Assembly (NCBI GenBank): GCA_015680685.1
Contig: MNCI01017497.1
Span: 121,276 to 185,275 of the forward strand
From: Gnetum montanum
Lineage: Eukaryota > Streptophyta > Gnetopsida > Gnetales > Gnetaceae
Reading direction: 5' to 3'
DNA length: 64,000 nucleotides
Made by a program: the position numbers and the translations under genes. How positions within the stretch are numbered: position 1 is the stretch's first letter; every line of letters begins with the position of its first letter. Positions 35,681 to 46,507 of the stretch are shown here, in pieces. Below the pieces are notes generated by a model that made no database searches, was not told the origin of the DNA, and saw nothing but the letters and a program-made list of their open reading frames with translations.

Positions 35681-35698
35681 TCCCTGGCAATGACACCA
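35681..35698 (-). other. Primer-binding site of element C (tRNA-Asp type)
   Basis: Minus-strand 18-mer matches the tRNA-Asp complement at 14 of 18 positions; all four differences are transitions. One base separates it from the 5' LTR. Confidence 0.8.
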
Positions 35699-35699
35699 A

Positions 35700-36587
35700 T
35701 GATGAGTGACGGAGCAATCCAACACACATCCATACAAGTTAGAAGTATTCACGCGTGACTCAATTATAATCCTTAAATGGACAATGTTGATATGCTAGTA
35801 ATTGAGTTAAGCTTATGATCGCTATCTTCCCACTTCAAGCTAGTGAAGTCTAAGAGTATGGTTTAGCTTACAGTGAGGTGTATGTTAAGTGATGTTGTAG
35901 GGCCAATAATGCTCCTAAGTGTAGTCATAGTGAAAGTAAAATTAAATGCTAAGTCTAGCTAATAACAGAAACGTAAGTCTATTCTAGCCTATAGTGATGA
36001 GTATCTGTTCTTGATTCATTGTACACACCTTAGACTCATGTAACCATTACTGGATTGCTAAGTGAGTTCACTACTAAGTGAATCAAGTGAAACCACTACT
36101 AGGACTACCAAACGATTACACTTAAGCACTTGAAATTAGTCATACTCATTCCCCTTTAATAATGTGCAAGTGGAAATAAACTACTTAAAAAAGTAAGATA
36201 TTAAGCTAGTAAAATAATGAAAATTATACTAAACAAAATTGTAAACTAAGGGAATGCTGCAATGATGGAAAATACTCTCTATCTTTATTACCATCACAAC
36301 TTGTGCCCAAGTACAACTTGTTTGAATAAAGACACCATTCAACTATGACACATCACACTATGGGCATTTACTCTTCTATTACTAAGTTTAAGTTCAAGAA
36401 ATCAAAATACAAGAGTTCTATTATGATATGAATCAAAAGTTGTTGGATTGGGTGTCCAAGTGTTGTATTTATAGGGGTCCACACATCCTAAGACAACATA
36501 TCAATGATGATGTAGCATGTGCTATGAAATCCTATTAATGATATCATTGATATGATATCGCATTAACCAAAAATCTTAACTTTATTA
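35700..36587 (-). repeat. 5' LTR of element C
   Basis: 888 bp, TGATGAGTGACGG to ACTTTATTA in plus reading (partner ends TTATCA). TATA box at 36466-36473 on the minus strand. Closely similar to 23754-24653. Confidence 0.85.
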
Positions 36588-36787
36588 TCGATGCATGTAC
36601 ATTAATTCATTTGGCTATGTCGATGGGGATACATCGATGCAATAGATGCGATGCAACATCTATGATATAGCAGATATGACATAGCATCTATGATATAACA
36701 TCCAATTGAGATGCATCAACACAAATGCGACATAGCATCTTTGATATCATAGTTGATTGGTATACTTGACAAAATGATGTTTCATTA
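36588..36787 (-). repeat. Solo LTR, second piece
   Basis: Continues the LTR interrupted at 23753. Rich in repeats of the type GACATAGCATC and GATATAGCAG, the U3 pattern of this family, and ends TTCATTA directly before ATAAG (36788-36792), the copy of the left duplication. Confidence 0.6.
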
Positions 36788-36989
36788 ATAAGTCAACATC
36801 ACCTCTCTCCTATAATGTTAGGTATTACTGTCTTCTGAAATACCCTAATTTAGTTCAATATTTTAGTTTATTTTAAGATACTTTGTAAAACTTAGAATTT
36901 GGTAATATTGTAACTCATGTTTTTTATTTTATTTTATTGTCTTGGTTGTTTAATGGTGGGTTGATCCTGACCTCCAATTATACCAATAC

Positions 36990-38054
36990 CTTTAATTTAA
37001 GCTTTTGTATTATCTTTGAAGGTGACTGTTCCATAATTTTGTTTTGAAAGATATAAAAATTGATATTTTTCTCCTATCATATGCCTTGAAAATCTATTGT
37101 TGATATACCAAGTGCTCCTTTTTACAGTAGAAAGTGCAACTTGTACAATCATCCCTTTTTTTAGAACTATTCTCTTTTTGCCTCCAAACTTTCTTACCCT
37201 ACAACACACCTTTTCTAAGATGTTTTGGAAAAGACCAATTATAGTGTTTCAACAATAAATAATAGAAAGATTTTGCCACAATAGAAACAAACCATTGTCT
37301 TAAATTTAGTTGAAAAGTCAAACTTGGGAGAGTATTTCTTTAAGTTCATAAAACCTAATGATTCTTTGATGTGAGGATGGCATAGATCTTGACCTATCTT
37401 CTTATTTTGAATGTGTCTTTCATAGTTGAGCTTTACATCTAATAATTCCTTGTTAGTCTACTCAATAACACTTCTTAGCTTTTGAACCTCAATTGTTAGG
37501 TCCAAGTTTTCTTTCTTAAGATATGAATAATTAGAATTTAGTTCTACTATTTTTATTTCTTTATCAAGTAAAGTTTCTTTCATTTTGAAGCAAAAATATT
37601 AAAAGAGAATACATCATTACAAAGTAGCACATACCTTTCTTCTAAAGTAATCTTATCTTCTTTAGCTTCATCAACAACTATTGAATCATTGATGGGTACT
37701 TGATTTGTTAATCATTGATGGGTACTTGATTTGTCAAGGCTAAAATCTTCAGGTGTATTACTAATTTTTCCTTCATCACCCCAACTTGTATAGATATTCA
37801 TTGTTCTTATTTCTTCACTAGACTCTTCTTATCATAACTTGCAAGTACAAGGGCTTTTGGAGGTATCATGATCAGAAATTCCCTTACCTTTGCTATAGAT
37901 GGGTCGAGTGCATTTCTCCAAGGTGGATTCAATGAACCCTTGCATTCTAGCTTTCTAGTATGTGAAGTTGAACCCATCTAACATTGGTTGCTTGATGAAA
38001 AAGCTCCCTTCATAGTTTACTCCTGAATTGTTAGCTCAATTCAAGAGTACCAAA
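36990..38054 (-). pseudogene. Copia gag and protease start, truncated
   Basis: Minus strand from 38054: a coiled-coil-like Lys/Glu-rich region (37580-37420: LDKEIKIVELNSNY, LKKENLDLTIEVQKLR), a Cys pair MVCFYCGK near 37290 where a zinc knuckle is expected, and the frame 37209-36997 with STWYINNRFSRHMIGEKYQF, the copia protease start (usual WYLDSGCSRHMTGD; the DSG is now NNR). The element stops near 36990; RT and integrase are absent. Confidence 0.8.
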
Positions 38055-38066
38055 GCTTTGATACCA
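38055..38066 (-). other. Copia primer-binding site (initiator Met tRNA)
   Basis: Minus-strand TGGTATCAAAGC differs by one G-to-A change from TGGTATCAGAGC, the complement of the plant initiator tRNA-Met 3' end. Two bases lie between it and the LTR at 38069. Confidence 0.75.
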
Positions 38067-38068
38067 TT

Positions 38069-39082
38069 TGAAGATAAAGAACTTAGAAGGGAAGTTGAAT
38101 AAGTTCCACCAATTAAAATCAAATATACACATAGATGTACATGATTCCCCAACCTGGGTACATCAACACTTAGAGGATAGAATCCTTACACACCTCCGAA
38201 CTTTGTTCCTTCAAAAATGTGGTTTCAAGAACACCATAACCTTTACAAAGTTTGAGCTTTGCAAGGGGTGTTTTCACATAGAAACACACCCAACCCTATA
38301 AGGTCCCAACAAGTTCAAAAATTTTGTTTCAAGGATCCCATAACCTTTACAAGATCTTGAGCTTCACTTGTGGTGTTTTCGCTTAGAGACACACCCAACC
38401 CTACAAGGTCCTAACAAGCTCAAGAGATGCCTTCTTGCAAGAAGCACATCAATCCCGCAGGGCTTACAAAGTGAGAAAAGAAAGATCAAGAAGAGAATAT
38501 ACTATAGTTATAGATTCCTTGCTTTTAGGCTTTCAAATATACAACTCATAAAAGATGAGAAATTGAAGTACAAAAATATAACTTAAAGATGTATACAATA
38601 ACAATCAATTCACATGAATAATGCTTACTCTGTTACACAAAGATATTGCCTTCTTTTATAGCCTTTTTCATTGTCAATTAACCATTGGAGTTCATACAAT
38701 GGCTAGAAAATAGCTAGTTGGGATGTCTTGTATGAGCTTGAGACATCTTATTGATAATCTAGAGCTTACAAGTGGGACATCTCACATGAGACATCTTGAC
38801 TAGAATGTCTTAGTTACACTTAGGACATCTATTGTTTTTTTAGGATGTCTAGCCTAACACTAAGACGTCTTTCTATAGAATGAGACATCTTGGTAGACAT
38901 TAGAACATTTTCTTTAGACTTTTAGACATCATGTATCTTTGTAGAATCTTTCAAATTCTTGCAATGTTTGTTGAGACTTTTTCACTCCAACTTAACACCT
39001 TATGCTCTTGTCTTGGTCTTAAAATGTCCTATAAAAACTCACCAACACACTTTCCAATTCTTCATTTTCTAAGGTTTTAACA
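38069..39082 (-). repeat. 5' LTR of a copia element
   Basis: Runs from beside the primer site to a probable TGTTAAAACC start at 39082 (minus reading), 1014 bp; the outer boundary is inferred. A TATA box TATAAAA lies at 38660-38654 on the minus strand. The 200 bp upstream of it (38738-38935) hold about ten AGACATCT / AGACGTCT words. Two imperfect copies of a gtttcaaga, cacacccaaccct, aaggtcc block occur at 38218-38310 and 38325-38415. Confidence 0.7.
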
Positions 39083-42000
39083 TACCAAAAGGTCAACAAC
39101 ATGGGTATTGATACTTGTGTCAATCCAAGGTCCATGGTGGACATAGCAGATGTTGTTTTTCACTAATTAGAGACCTTGCAAACACATTGTTTATTGCAAC
39201 TTTTATTCTTGTTCTTGGATACTCTCCTGGGTTATTTCTTCTCATGTGTATTATACACCTTGTCAGAACAAGATTATGATTCTTCATGATGTTGATGCTA
39301 CATGATCTAGTTGATATACATCTTCTTGACCATTCTAGTTCACCAACTGATTTTCCAAATGATCATTTTGTTGGATTGATAATAATTAGATACATTACCT
39401 AGACTCTTAATGATCTTTCTATGCTCATTAGAATACTAACCTTGATACTGTAACTAATGACACACTAGGGGTTAGTGATTTAAGACTATCTATCTACAAA
39501 GGCTAATCATTTAATCTTAAGGTCCAAGAAGTTAGATTTGTTAGTTTCAAAAATTAAATTATTAAACATGGTTAGTTTTTAAAGTTATGGCCTCTTCCAA
39601 CACTATACAATGTATCACCTAAGTATCAGGTACCCAAATGATAAATGAGTTCAAAAGATTAAAAAATATTAGAAATAACTATTCATATGTTAGAAATGAA
39701 CATTGTATGTCTGAGTTATGCTATTAGGCCTTCAAGGGTCTTTGAGGTATCATGTTAGGCAAGGAGTAAAAACTAAATGTTGGAGCCCATGGGATAGACC
39801 TAACTTTGCCATTGCATCCAAAAGCTTAAAATCTACTATAAATGACTCTTCATTCACTCAAAAAGCCTTTAGAAATCAAAAGTTATGGTTTCTAGAGTCC
39901 AAAACTTTAGGCATGGAAAACAAGACTTCCTAAGAGGTTATCCATCCAAATACTTCTCTAAGATGAGGACACTTAATTATGAAATTTTTTTCTAATTTGC
40001 TACCACTTTGTCAAATTTTCTTATTTGTTATTTTTTTGCATTTTTATATTTAAATTTTCTAGGTTTGATTTTGACTTTTTTTTTTAAATTTCCATCCATT
40101 AATGAAAATTTTTCCCATCATTAGAAGGCAAGGCATTACAATGCTGGCAATCACCATTGGCTACCAGGGAAGGCAAGGAATCATGGTGATAGCGGACACC
40201 ATTGGGTATCGAAGGAGGCAGGGAACTATGGACAATCAAAAATCCCGACAAATACTCTAGCACATGTAGAGAAGATGATAATGGATGTGGTGTGGATGGC
40301 AATAATGAAGGTGCAGGCAGTGATTACAGCAGCATGCACATCATGGATGGCAAAGCAGAATGACAACATGTGGTAGCGTGTGGGGGCAGGAGGGTGGCAG
40401 AAACTAGTGACGACAACATGTGTGGGAGGCTTAGTTACACAGCCCCATCAAAGTCTTGCATAATTAGTGTAGCTTAACTTGTTGTAGCTCTTGTTGTAGC
40501 TTGGCTACATAGTAGCTAGGATGGGCTGGGTTGGGCCCTAAGGCCCTGCTGTGATGTGGTGCAGCTTGGTCTACCATGGTCAGGCCATGACAAAGCCAGG
40601 TCAGGCCTTGAGGCCCTAGTGTAATGCAACGAGGCATTGTCAATAGTGACTATAGCTAGGTTCCAAGGGCTAAATATTTTATAAATAATTATATATATAT
40701 TTATTATTATATATATATATTATCACTCATAAATAACTAGAGTATTTGCCTTGGTGGCTAACAAATTTGAGGCTAAGAGTTACATTTTATGAGCATGAGG
40801 TCTTGGGTTCAATTTCAAGCTTTAATTTTGAAATTAATTAATTATTATTAGTTTAATAATAATTTATTTATTCATTATTTATTAAGGCACACATCATGAA
40901 AAAATTTGAATGATAATATCTTCCAAACCATAAGTTTAATCAAGACAAAATTTGTACTGTTGGAATTGTATCAATGAGTACTACATGTTAGACATAGTTT
41001 CATGATCCAAAACTTAATTTGGAGTTTTAAGATTTAAAAGGATCAAAATAGCCTATTTTGCCTAATTGACATTGCTAGGTTGATGTATGGGTGACATGTG
41101 GACTTCAAGATAACTTGGGATTTGATTATAAATGATATACCAATCCTTGAATACAATGTAACATATATACCTTTATAATTTCATGAGTATGATGTAGGCA
41201 TGATCTCTCAGATCATGGTTATATCCTAGCGAGGTACTAAGAAGAGGGTTAGGAAAGTAAGACATCACAACATTAGCCACATTGGTCTCCCTAGTGTTCT
41301 CATGATAATAACTCTTACTAGTTGAGTAGGGATGAGATAATATTATGGCTAGGTTGAATCCCTTAAACTTACCATAACTTAGGCCCTAGTTAGAAGATAA
41401 GTAATGCCAAGTTCTTGGGGTTAGGTATTTTAAAGACAATAAGTTCCAAGCAATATACGATTGACATAGGTCATGGTTACTAATCTTAGGATGAACTTAA
41501 TAATAACCTTAATTAATTAATATTCTAACATTAATACAAGATGGGTAAGAGTTACATAGACTGGTGTATCCTTACAAATGTCTCATGTAGTTGATGTACT
41601 TTGTTGAGGTGTAATTAAATCTTCTAATCACTAATATCCCTGAAAGAATCTTGTTGGTTGGAGGGGTCTATCTTGAACACAATACACATTCATGATTCTC
41701 TTGTAGTTGTGTGGTCTTCACTCAATTATTCTTGAAAATCATTAGAAGGGTATCTTCTAGCTTACATGGATTATTTCAAATGTAAAATCCATCTGGTAGT
41801 GATCCATGACTCTCCCTTGGGTTGTGGTTTGCTTTAATGCCAAATGTGACATCCCTTTTCCAAATGTCATGACAAACGTCAAATATACATTACATTCAAC
41901 ATTATGCATAAAGAAGATAATATGGCAAATGTAAAACATATGTAACAGTTGGCTGCATTGACATAGCCTCAACAATATACATAAAAAAAATAACAAGGAA

Positions 42001-42125
42001 AATGTAGAAGGAAAAATGAATAGAATGCTTTATTAATATGGAATAATGTATATGGATCATGCTTTGAGTACTTATTCGGGTTATCTTCATTCGGCATCTA
42101 TCTCATAGAGGCTATCTAGCATTAT
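39083..42125. other. Unrecognised, repeat-like; no gene seen
   Basis: No translated motif was recognised on either strand. 40080-40660 is richer in G and C, with ggcaaggcat-like and ggccctaaggccctg words. An AT dinucleotide tract occupies 40685-40720. 40740-40850 contains a B-box-like GGTCTTGGGTTCAATTTC, echoed on the minus strand near 44330-44360. Probably degraded transposon sequence. Confidence 0.4.
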
Positions 42126-43128
42126 TGATGAAGCATCAGTTGGTTGCATTAAGATAGCCTCTTCGACACAGCTACTTTGAGGTAGGCGCTTCGAGGCAAC
42201 CTCTTTAACAAAGTTGCCTCGACATAGCTACTTCAACGCAGCTACTTTGAAGTAGCCGCATCAATGATACCCCATTGATGTGGCCTTGTTGACAAGGCCC
42301 CATCGATGTGACCCCATCGACATGGCCTTGTTGACATAAATGATGCGTTAACGAGGCCTTGTTGACATAGTGTCTACTTTTGCCTATAAATACACGTGCT
42401 CCTACCCTAGATTGGCATTCTTTCGTCAATAGAGTAGCCAGACTCTTGTAGTTTTATTTCGTAGTCTTAGAGAATAGTCAGTGAGTGCTCACTGTGTGGA
42501 TTTGAGTCAGTTGTATGACATCTTATTCGAGTGGCAATGTACACATTTCATGAACAGCAATAAGATCAAGATTGATACTTATTCATTGTAGCACTTTGAC
42601 TTAGATTAAATTTACTTTCCATGCAATTTATGTTTCATGTACTTAGTTAATATTTACGTTTCCATGCATGTTAATGAATTGGCAGAATGAGCACGACTAG
42701 AGCATAAAAACATATTTGCTTGGTAATCCCAATAGCGTTATTGCTTGGTTCACCTAGTAACATAGCGTTTGGTAATCCCAGTAGTGGATATGTGTCAAGA
42801 TGTGTACGACAAGCTGGGCATGGACACTCATCACCCGTAGGCTAGTTTAGACTTTAATTTCTATTTTTAATTAGTTTAAATAATTGATTTCTTTATTATC
42901 ATTAGAAGTAGCATAAAGTTGAAAGAACATAAAAAATCATATGCCTCACTCTAAACTAAACCATATGTGACAAAGCTACCACTAGTCCAAGTGGGAAGAC
43001 AACAATTTGCGATCAAGGCATAATGATCTAGATGCCACAACTAGTCACATCCATGGAATTTGACTAGATCGTGCATGAATGCTTGTGATTTGTATGGTTG
43101 GATGTAAGAGGTGCCTTGCTGCTCATCA
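42126..43128 (+). repeat. Gypsy LTR, solo or truncated
   Basis: Ends GCTGCTCATCA at 43128 with the family 3' word order (agtaatccc-like, gggaagacaacaattt, gtatggttgg). TATA box TATAAATA at 42385-42392. U3 at 42165-42350 is an array of short CG-containing repeats (CATCGATGTGACC, CTTGTTGACA). No primer site follows. The left boundary is uncertain (TGATGAAG at 42126 chosen) and no duplication was found. Confidence 0.6.
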
Positions 43129-43299
43129 ACTACCATCAAGTTTAGGTTTGCAACAGACTAGAAGGGATGGCTAGTCACCTTCCTATCCCACTTCATCTAG
43201 CACCTATTACTTACCTTTATTGTATCTACAACTTCATATTGATATGACCTCTATTGTTTGGGTATAAATACCTTAAGTCAAAGCCCTAAAGGTCACCTC

Positions 43300-44010
43300 G
43301 AGAGACATGCTTGTTATTACAATGCGTCCTTTTAGGTCTTAGTTACAACTTGTTCTTTTAGGTCTTATTGCAATAATTATGATACTTGTTATGGAGAGAC
43401 ATCATCTTTCTTATGTAGCAATACCATTCAAGAATTAGGACATGACACATTTGAATAGAAGACATGGTTTTGGTTTTTGTTAAAGTCCAACTATAAAGGG
43501 ATCTCATATGGGAGACAAGATCATTAATGATAAGGGTTTTAAGATTTTTTATCTTAATGAGGGTCAAAATGGTAGGTTTGTATTTGGAATGATTGAAGAT
43601 AATTTGGACTCTTTTCTCTTCATTATAACTAGCTTGATATGCATTTAAGTCCCTAATGATATTGTACATTTCTTTAACAAAAAATCAAGGGACTTACATC
43701 ATATCATGTGCAAGTTCTCAAATTCAGTCTTTATCTTCAATTGTTTAACTTGCATCACCTCACTTGTGCCATAATATTCTTACACAAGTGCATTCCAACA
43801 AGCTTTGGCATCTCCTTTGTTGATTATCCTAGTCCTACTCTCACTCAAAGAGCTACACATGATCATCTTGGCCAATGCATTTTGCTTCTTATTCTCAGTT
43901 TACTTCCTCACTTAAGCTTGAGAGAGGAGAGAGGTGTCAACCTCATTAAAGGCATTCTCCACCACTTGTAGACATTCATTAAGTTCAAACAAACTCTTCA
44001 TCAACATGCT
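43300..44010 (-). pseudogene. Copia gag remnant
   Basis: Minus strand: AKACWNALV-EYYGTSEV near 43810-43765, then the 103-residue frame 43669-43358 with MYNIIRDLNAYQASYNEEKR and NLKTLIINDLVSHM, the usual plant copia gag blocks (W..L...Y.GTS, F..I.N.L..L...Y..EE, ...L.EL...L). Its neighbours on both sides are other elements. Confidence 0.7.
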
Positions 44011-44369
44011 TTAGTAGATGAAATCCTTTTGAGATTTTGCTTCTTATAATTTGAAACCATATTAGTTTTGAATCCTCTCTAGATTTATCACTAGTGATGT
44101 TGAATAATAACAAGAATAGAAGATGTTATTTATATGTTTCTTAGGAAAATCTGGTCAAACTTATTATTTATTTAAAAGGATTAGATAACATTTCTTTAGA
44201 TTATTACATAAAGCCCTATTTGTAAAGTATTTAATTTTATGAAATAAGGGATATTAATTTACTTTTTAAGTTTTTTAAATTATTATTATTGTATATTTAA
44301 AAGTTAATAAGTTGGATATTAGTGGCGATTGAACTCAAGACCTCTTAGACAAAACTATCTAATATAAGT

Positions 44370-45501
44370 GATTAAAAAATTTTCTATTATGCATGATTTT
44401 GATAATGAGAGTCCACCATTTTTCATTAATCTCTAAACCTCAATCTCTATTAAAATTATTGGGATGTAGCTTAATCTCTATGGATTCTGTAATTTTTCTC
44501 TTAAGATAATTTTATATCTTGGCTAAGACTATATTTTTCTAGTTGTCATGTGTCTTTAGTTTTATATGTTAAGTGATTGTTAACATGTTCTACCAATGGG
44601 GATTTCTCAATTCTATTATGTTTTATGTCTCCTTCATGTTCTTTTAGTTTAGTAAGAATGCTTATACCATTTTCTCCAATGTATACTTTCCTACAAGAGC
44701 ATTATAGTTGATAAATACCTTTGCAATCAAGACTTTCCAATCTATATTTCTTAGGGGGGCACTAATCACTAATTTTATTGATGGTTTGAAATATAGTTTT
44801 AATGTTCTCTTTTTTTAATAATCTTCCTAGTTTATCAAAAATGCCTATATGATATGGTAATATGAGGATAGAATCTTTATAATATTTTTCATTATTAATT
44901 AAACTTCGTTTGGTTCTTTATCATCAATGTGATGTTTGACAGATGTTTCTCCTTTAGCAAGGTAGTTGTTAATTCTATCATTTCAAGATTTTCTTAATGA
45001 TTGTTGAGTTATAACCATTCATTTGAAAGACATGATTGAGAAGTTTAGATTCTTATTTTAAGTTTTTCATATTGCAAACTATAAGGGCTCTAAACATTAA
45101 GATTCTTCATATTCCTATTTTTAGACTAAAGGGATGGTTAGAATTAACATCTAAGTATCTATCTATATGAGTTTTCTTCCTATAGACTTCACAAGACCTT
45201 TATAAATTATTATTATCCATAAATTTGGTAATGTTAACATCTAAGAAAGGAAGAGAGTTATTATGTTCTTTCTACATAGTAAATGAAATATTATAATCAA
45301 TGCTATTTAGATATGTAGGAAAATTGGTTAGTTCTTCTTTGCCATATTGCCAAATGCATTCTATATCATTAACATATTTCATCCAATGCTTTGGCTTTAG
45401 TATGTATGAATTTAAAACTTTATGTTCAAGGTCTTCCATGTATAAATTAGCTACAATAGGAGAAAGAGGTGATCCATTCATAACTACTTGCACTTGCTTA
45501 T
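44370..45501 (-). mobile_element. Penelope-like element, 3' half (RT end and GIY-YIG domain)
   Basis: Minus-strand frame 45493-45272 carries the Penelope-type RT signature MNGSPLSPIVANLYMEDLE, HWMKYVNDIECIW (usual YVDD, first Asp now Asn) and YLNSI-YNISFTM. It goes on with KEHNNSLPFLDVNI, THIDRYLD, SNHPFSLK-GI (45240-45090), a linker LPYHIGIFDKLGR (~44850), then the GIY-YIG nuclease: KGIYQL at 44722-44705, a Cys pair, KVYIGENG at 44690-44667, LTKLKEHEGDI and LVEHVNNH. The tail HPNNFNRD and KWWTLI ends near 44380. Isolated stops only. This architecture fits the conifer Penelope-like elements described as Dryad. The upstream half is at 55356-56400. Confidence 0.88.
45497..45501. repeat. Target-site duplication CTTAT, left
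   Basis: Lies directly before the TGATGAG terminus of the element A 5' LTR; identical to 55356-55360 after the 3' LTR. The duplicated bases belong to the Penelope-like RT coding sequence. Confidence 0.92.
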
Positions 45502-46371
45502 TGATGAGTCACCAAATAAGCGACCTGATATTGGACCCATAATATCAGACCCTCGATATCGGATACATGATATCGGATGGGCGAAGCAACATTGGACACA
45601 TGATGTCGGAGCCTATCTCGTTGGCTATAAATAAGAGATAAGGGTGCTTGGTCTTGGGGGCTAATTTTTCAGTCCTTTAGTCGAACTCTTGCAATTTTTC
45701 CCTTCCAGAGTTAGAGTTATTTCTGAGTGCCCGTAGTAGGAGTCCTAGAGTGAATGGATCTTTATTTGAGCATTGTGTACCTGAGCACACCTTGTATTTG
45801 AAAATACAGATGAACTTTGTGATAAACCTTGCAACATTAAGAATAGCTTAATTATTGCATTTAATGTTATTTACTATTATTTGATGCTTTTAGTAGTTAA
45901 TTAATGTTATTTCCATAGAATTATTAATTATCAATTATCAATGAATTAGCACACTCAGCACGACCACTTCGAGCATACATGGAACACTTGGTAACCCAGT
46001 AACGACTAGTGTTTAGTAATCCCAATAGTGTTACACTGGTTCAAGATGTGTCCAAAGAGTGGGAACGGATGCTGGTGTTAGGATTTGATTCACATTACAG
46101 TTACAAAAACCCATTAGTTAATTAAGTCTTTTCATTGTACACACTTAGGAGACCAGGATAGAAAATATTAAAAAAAACATAAAAATCATATACCTCAAGT
46201 TTACTTAACCATACAATTATGCCTTACAAGTAAGCTTAGGAAGACAATGATTGCATAACTCATCCTTGTTCTGTGTAGGTGCGTAAGTACTTAATCCTTA
46301 GAGTTTGATCAGATCGTGCATGAATGCTCGTATTTGTATGGTTGGGCATAGGAGTACCTTACTACTCATCA
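45502..46371 (+). repeat. 5' LTR of element A
   Basis: 870 bp. U3 at 45527-45580 has several GATATCGGA-type palindromic words; TATA box TATAAATA at 45626-45633. About 90 % identical by eye to 54498-55355, with one extra GATATCGGA-like unit of ~14 bp. Confidence 0.93.
45626..45633 (+). promoter_or_regulatory. TATA box of element A 5' LTR
   Basis: TATAAATA, also present in the 3' LTR at 54608-54615 and at the matching place in the other gypsy LTRs here. Confidence 0.7.
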
Positions 46372-46372
46372 T

Positions 46373-46390
46373 TGGCACCATTGCTAGGGA
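46373..46390 (+). other. Primer-binding site of element A
   Basis: TGGCACCATTGCTAGGGA matches the tRNA-Asp complement TGGCGCCGTTGCCGGGGA at 14 of 18 positions; all differences are transitions. One base after the LTR. Confidence 0.85.
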
Positions 46391-46507
46391 TTTTTTTGTT
46401 TGTGTGTTGATTAGAACTTAGGAAATCCTTCCATCATTGGAACGAATCCTTAGAGTTAACTATCCTACAATCACTGGAAAAAAGTATCACACATTGAGTA
46501 ATCAATC

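Larger units (their letters stand above)
23754..36587 (-). mobile_element. Gypsy element C, 12.8 kb, minus strand
   Basis: Flanked by LTRs of about 90 % identity by eye (23754-24653 and 35700-36587), with a tRNA-Asp primer site next to the 5' LTR and a polypurine tract next to the 3' LTR. Minus-strand order: gag, RT, RNase H, integrase, long non-coding tail, an LTR-like piece beside an N gap, an unknown coding stretch, 3' LTR. Five-base flanks TCATT and TCGAT agree at three positions only. All frames carry stops. It sits inside the solo LTR 22992-36787. Part of 24654-28853 could be a second, nested element. Confidence 0.8.

Noticed and set aside
42126-43128. Complete LTR element at this position
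   Set aside because: No primer site, interior or partner LTR was found next to it, and flanking five bases (attat, actac) do not match.
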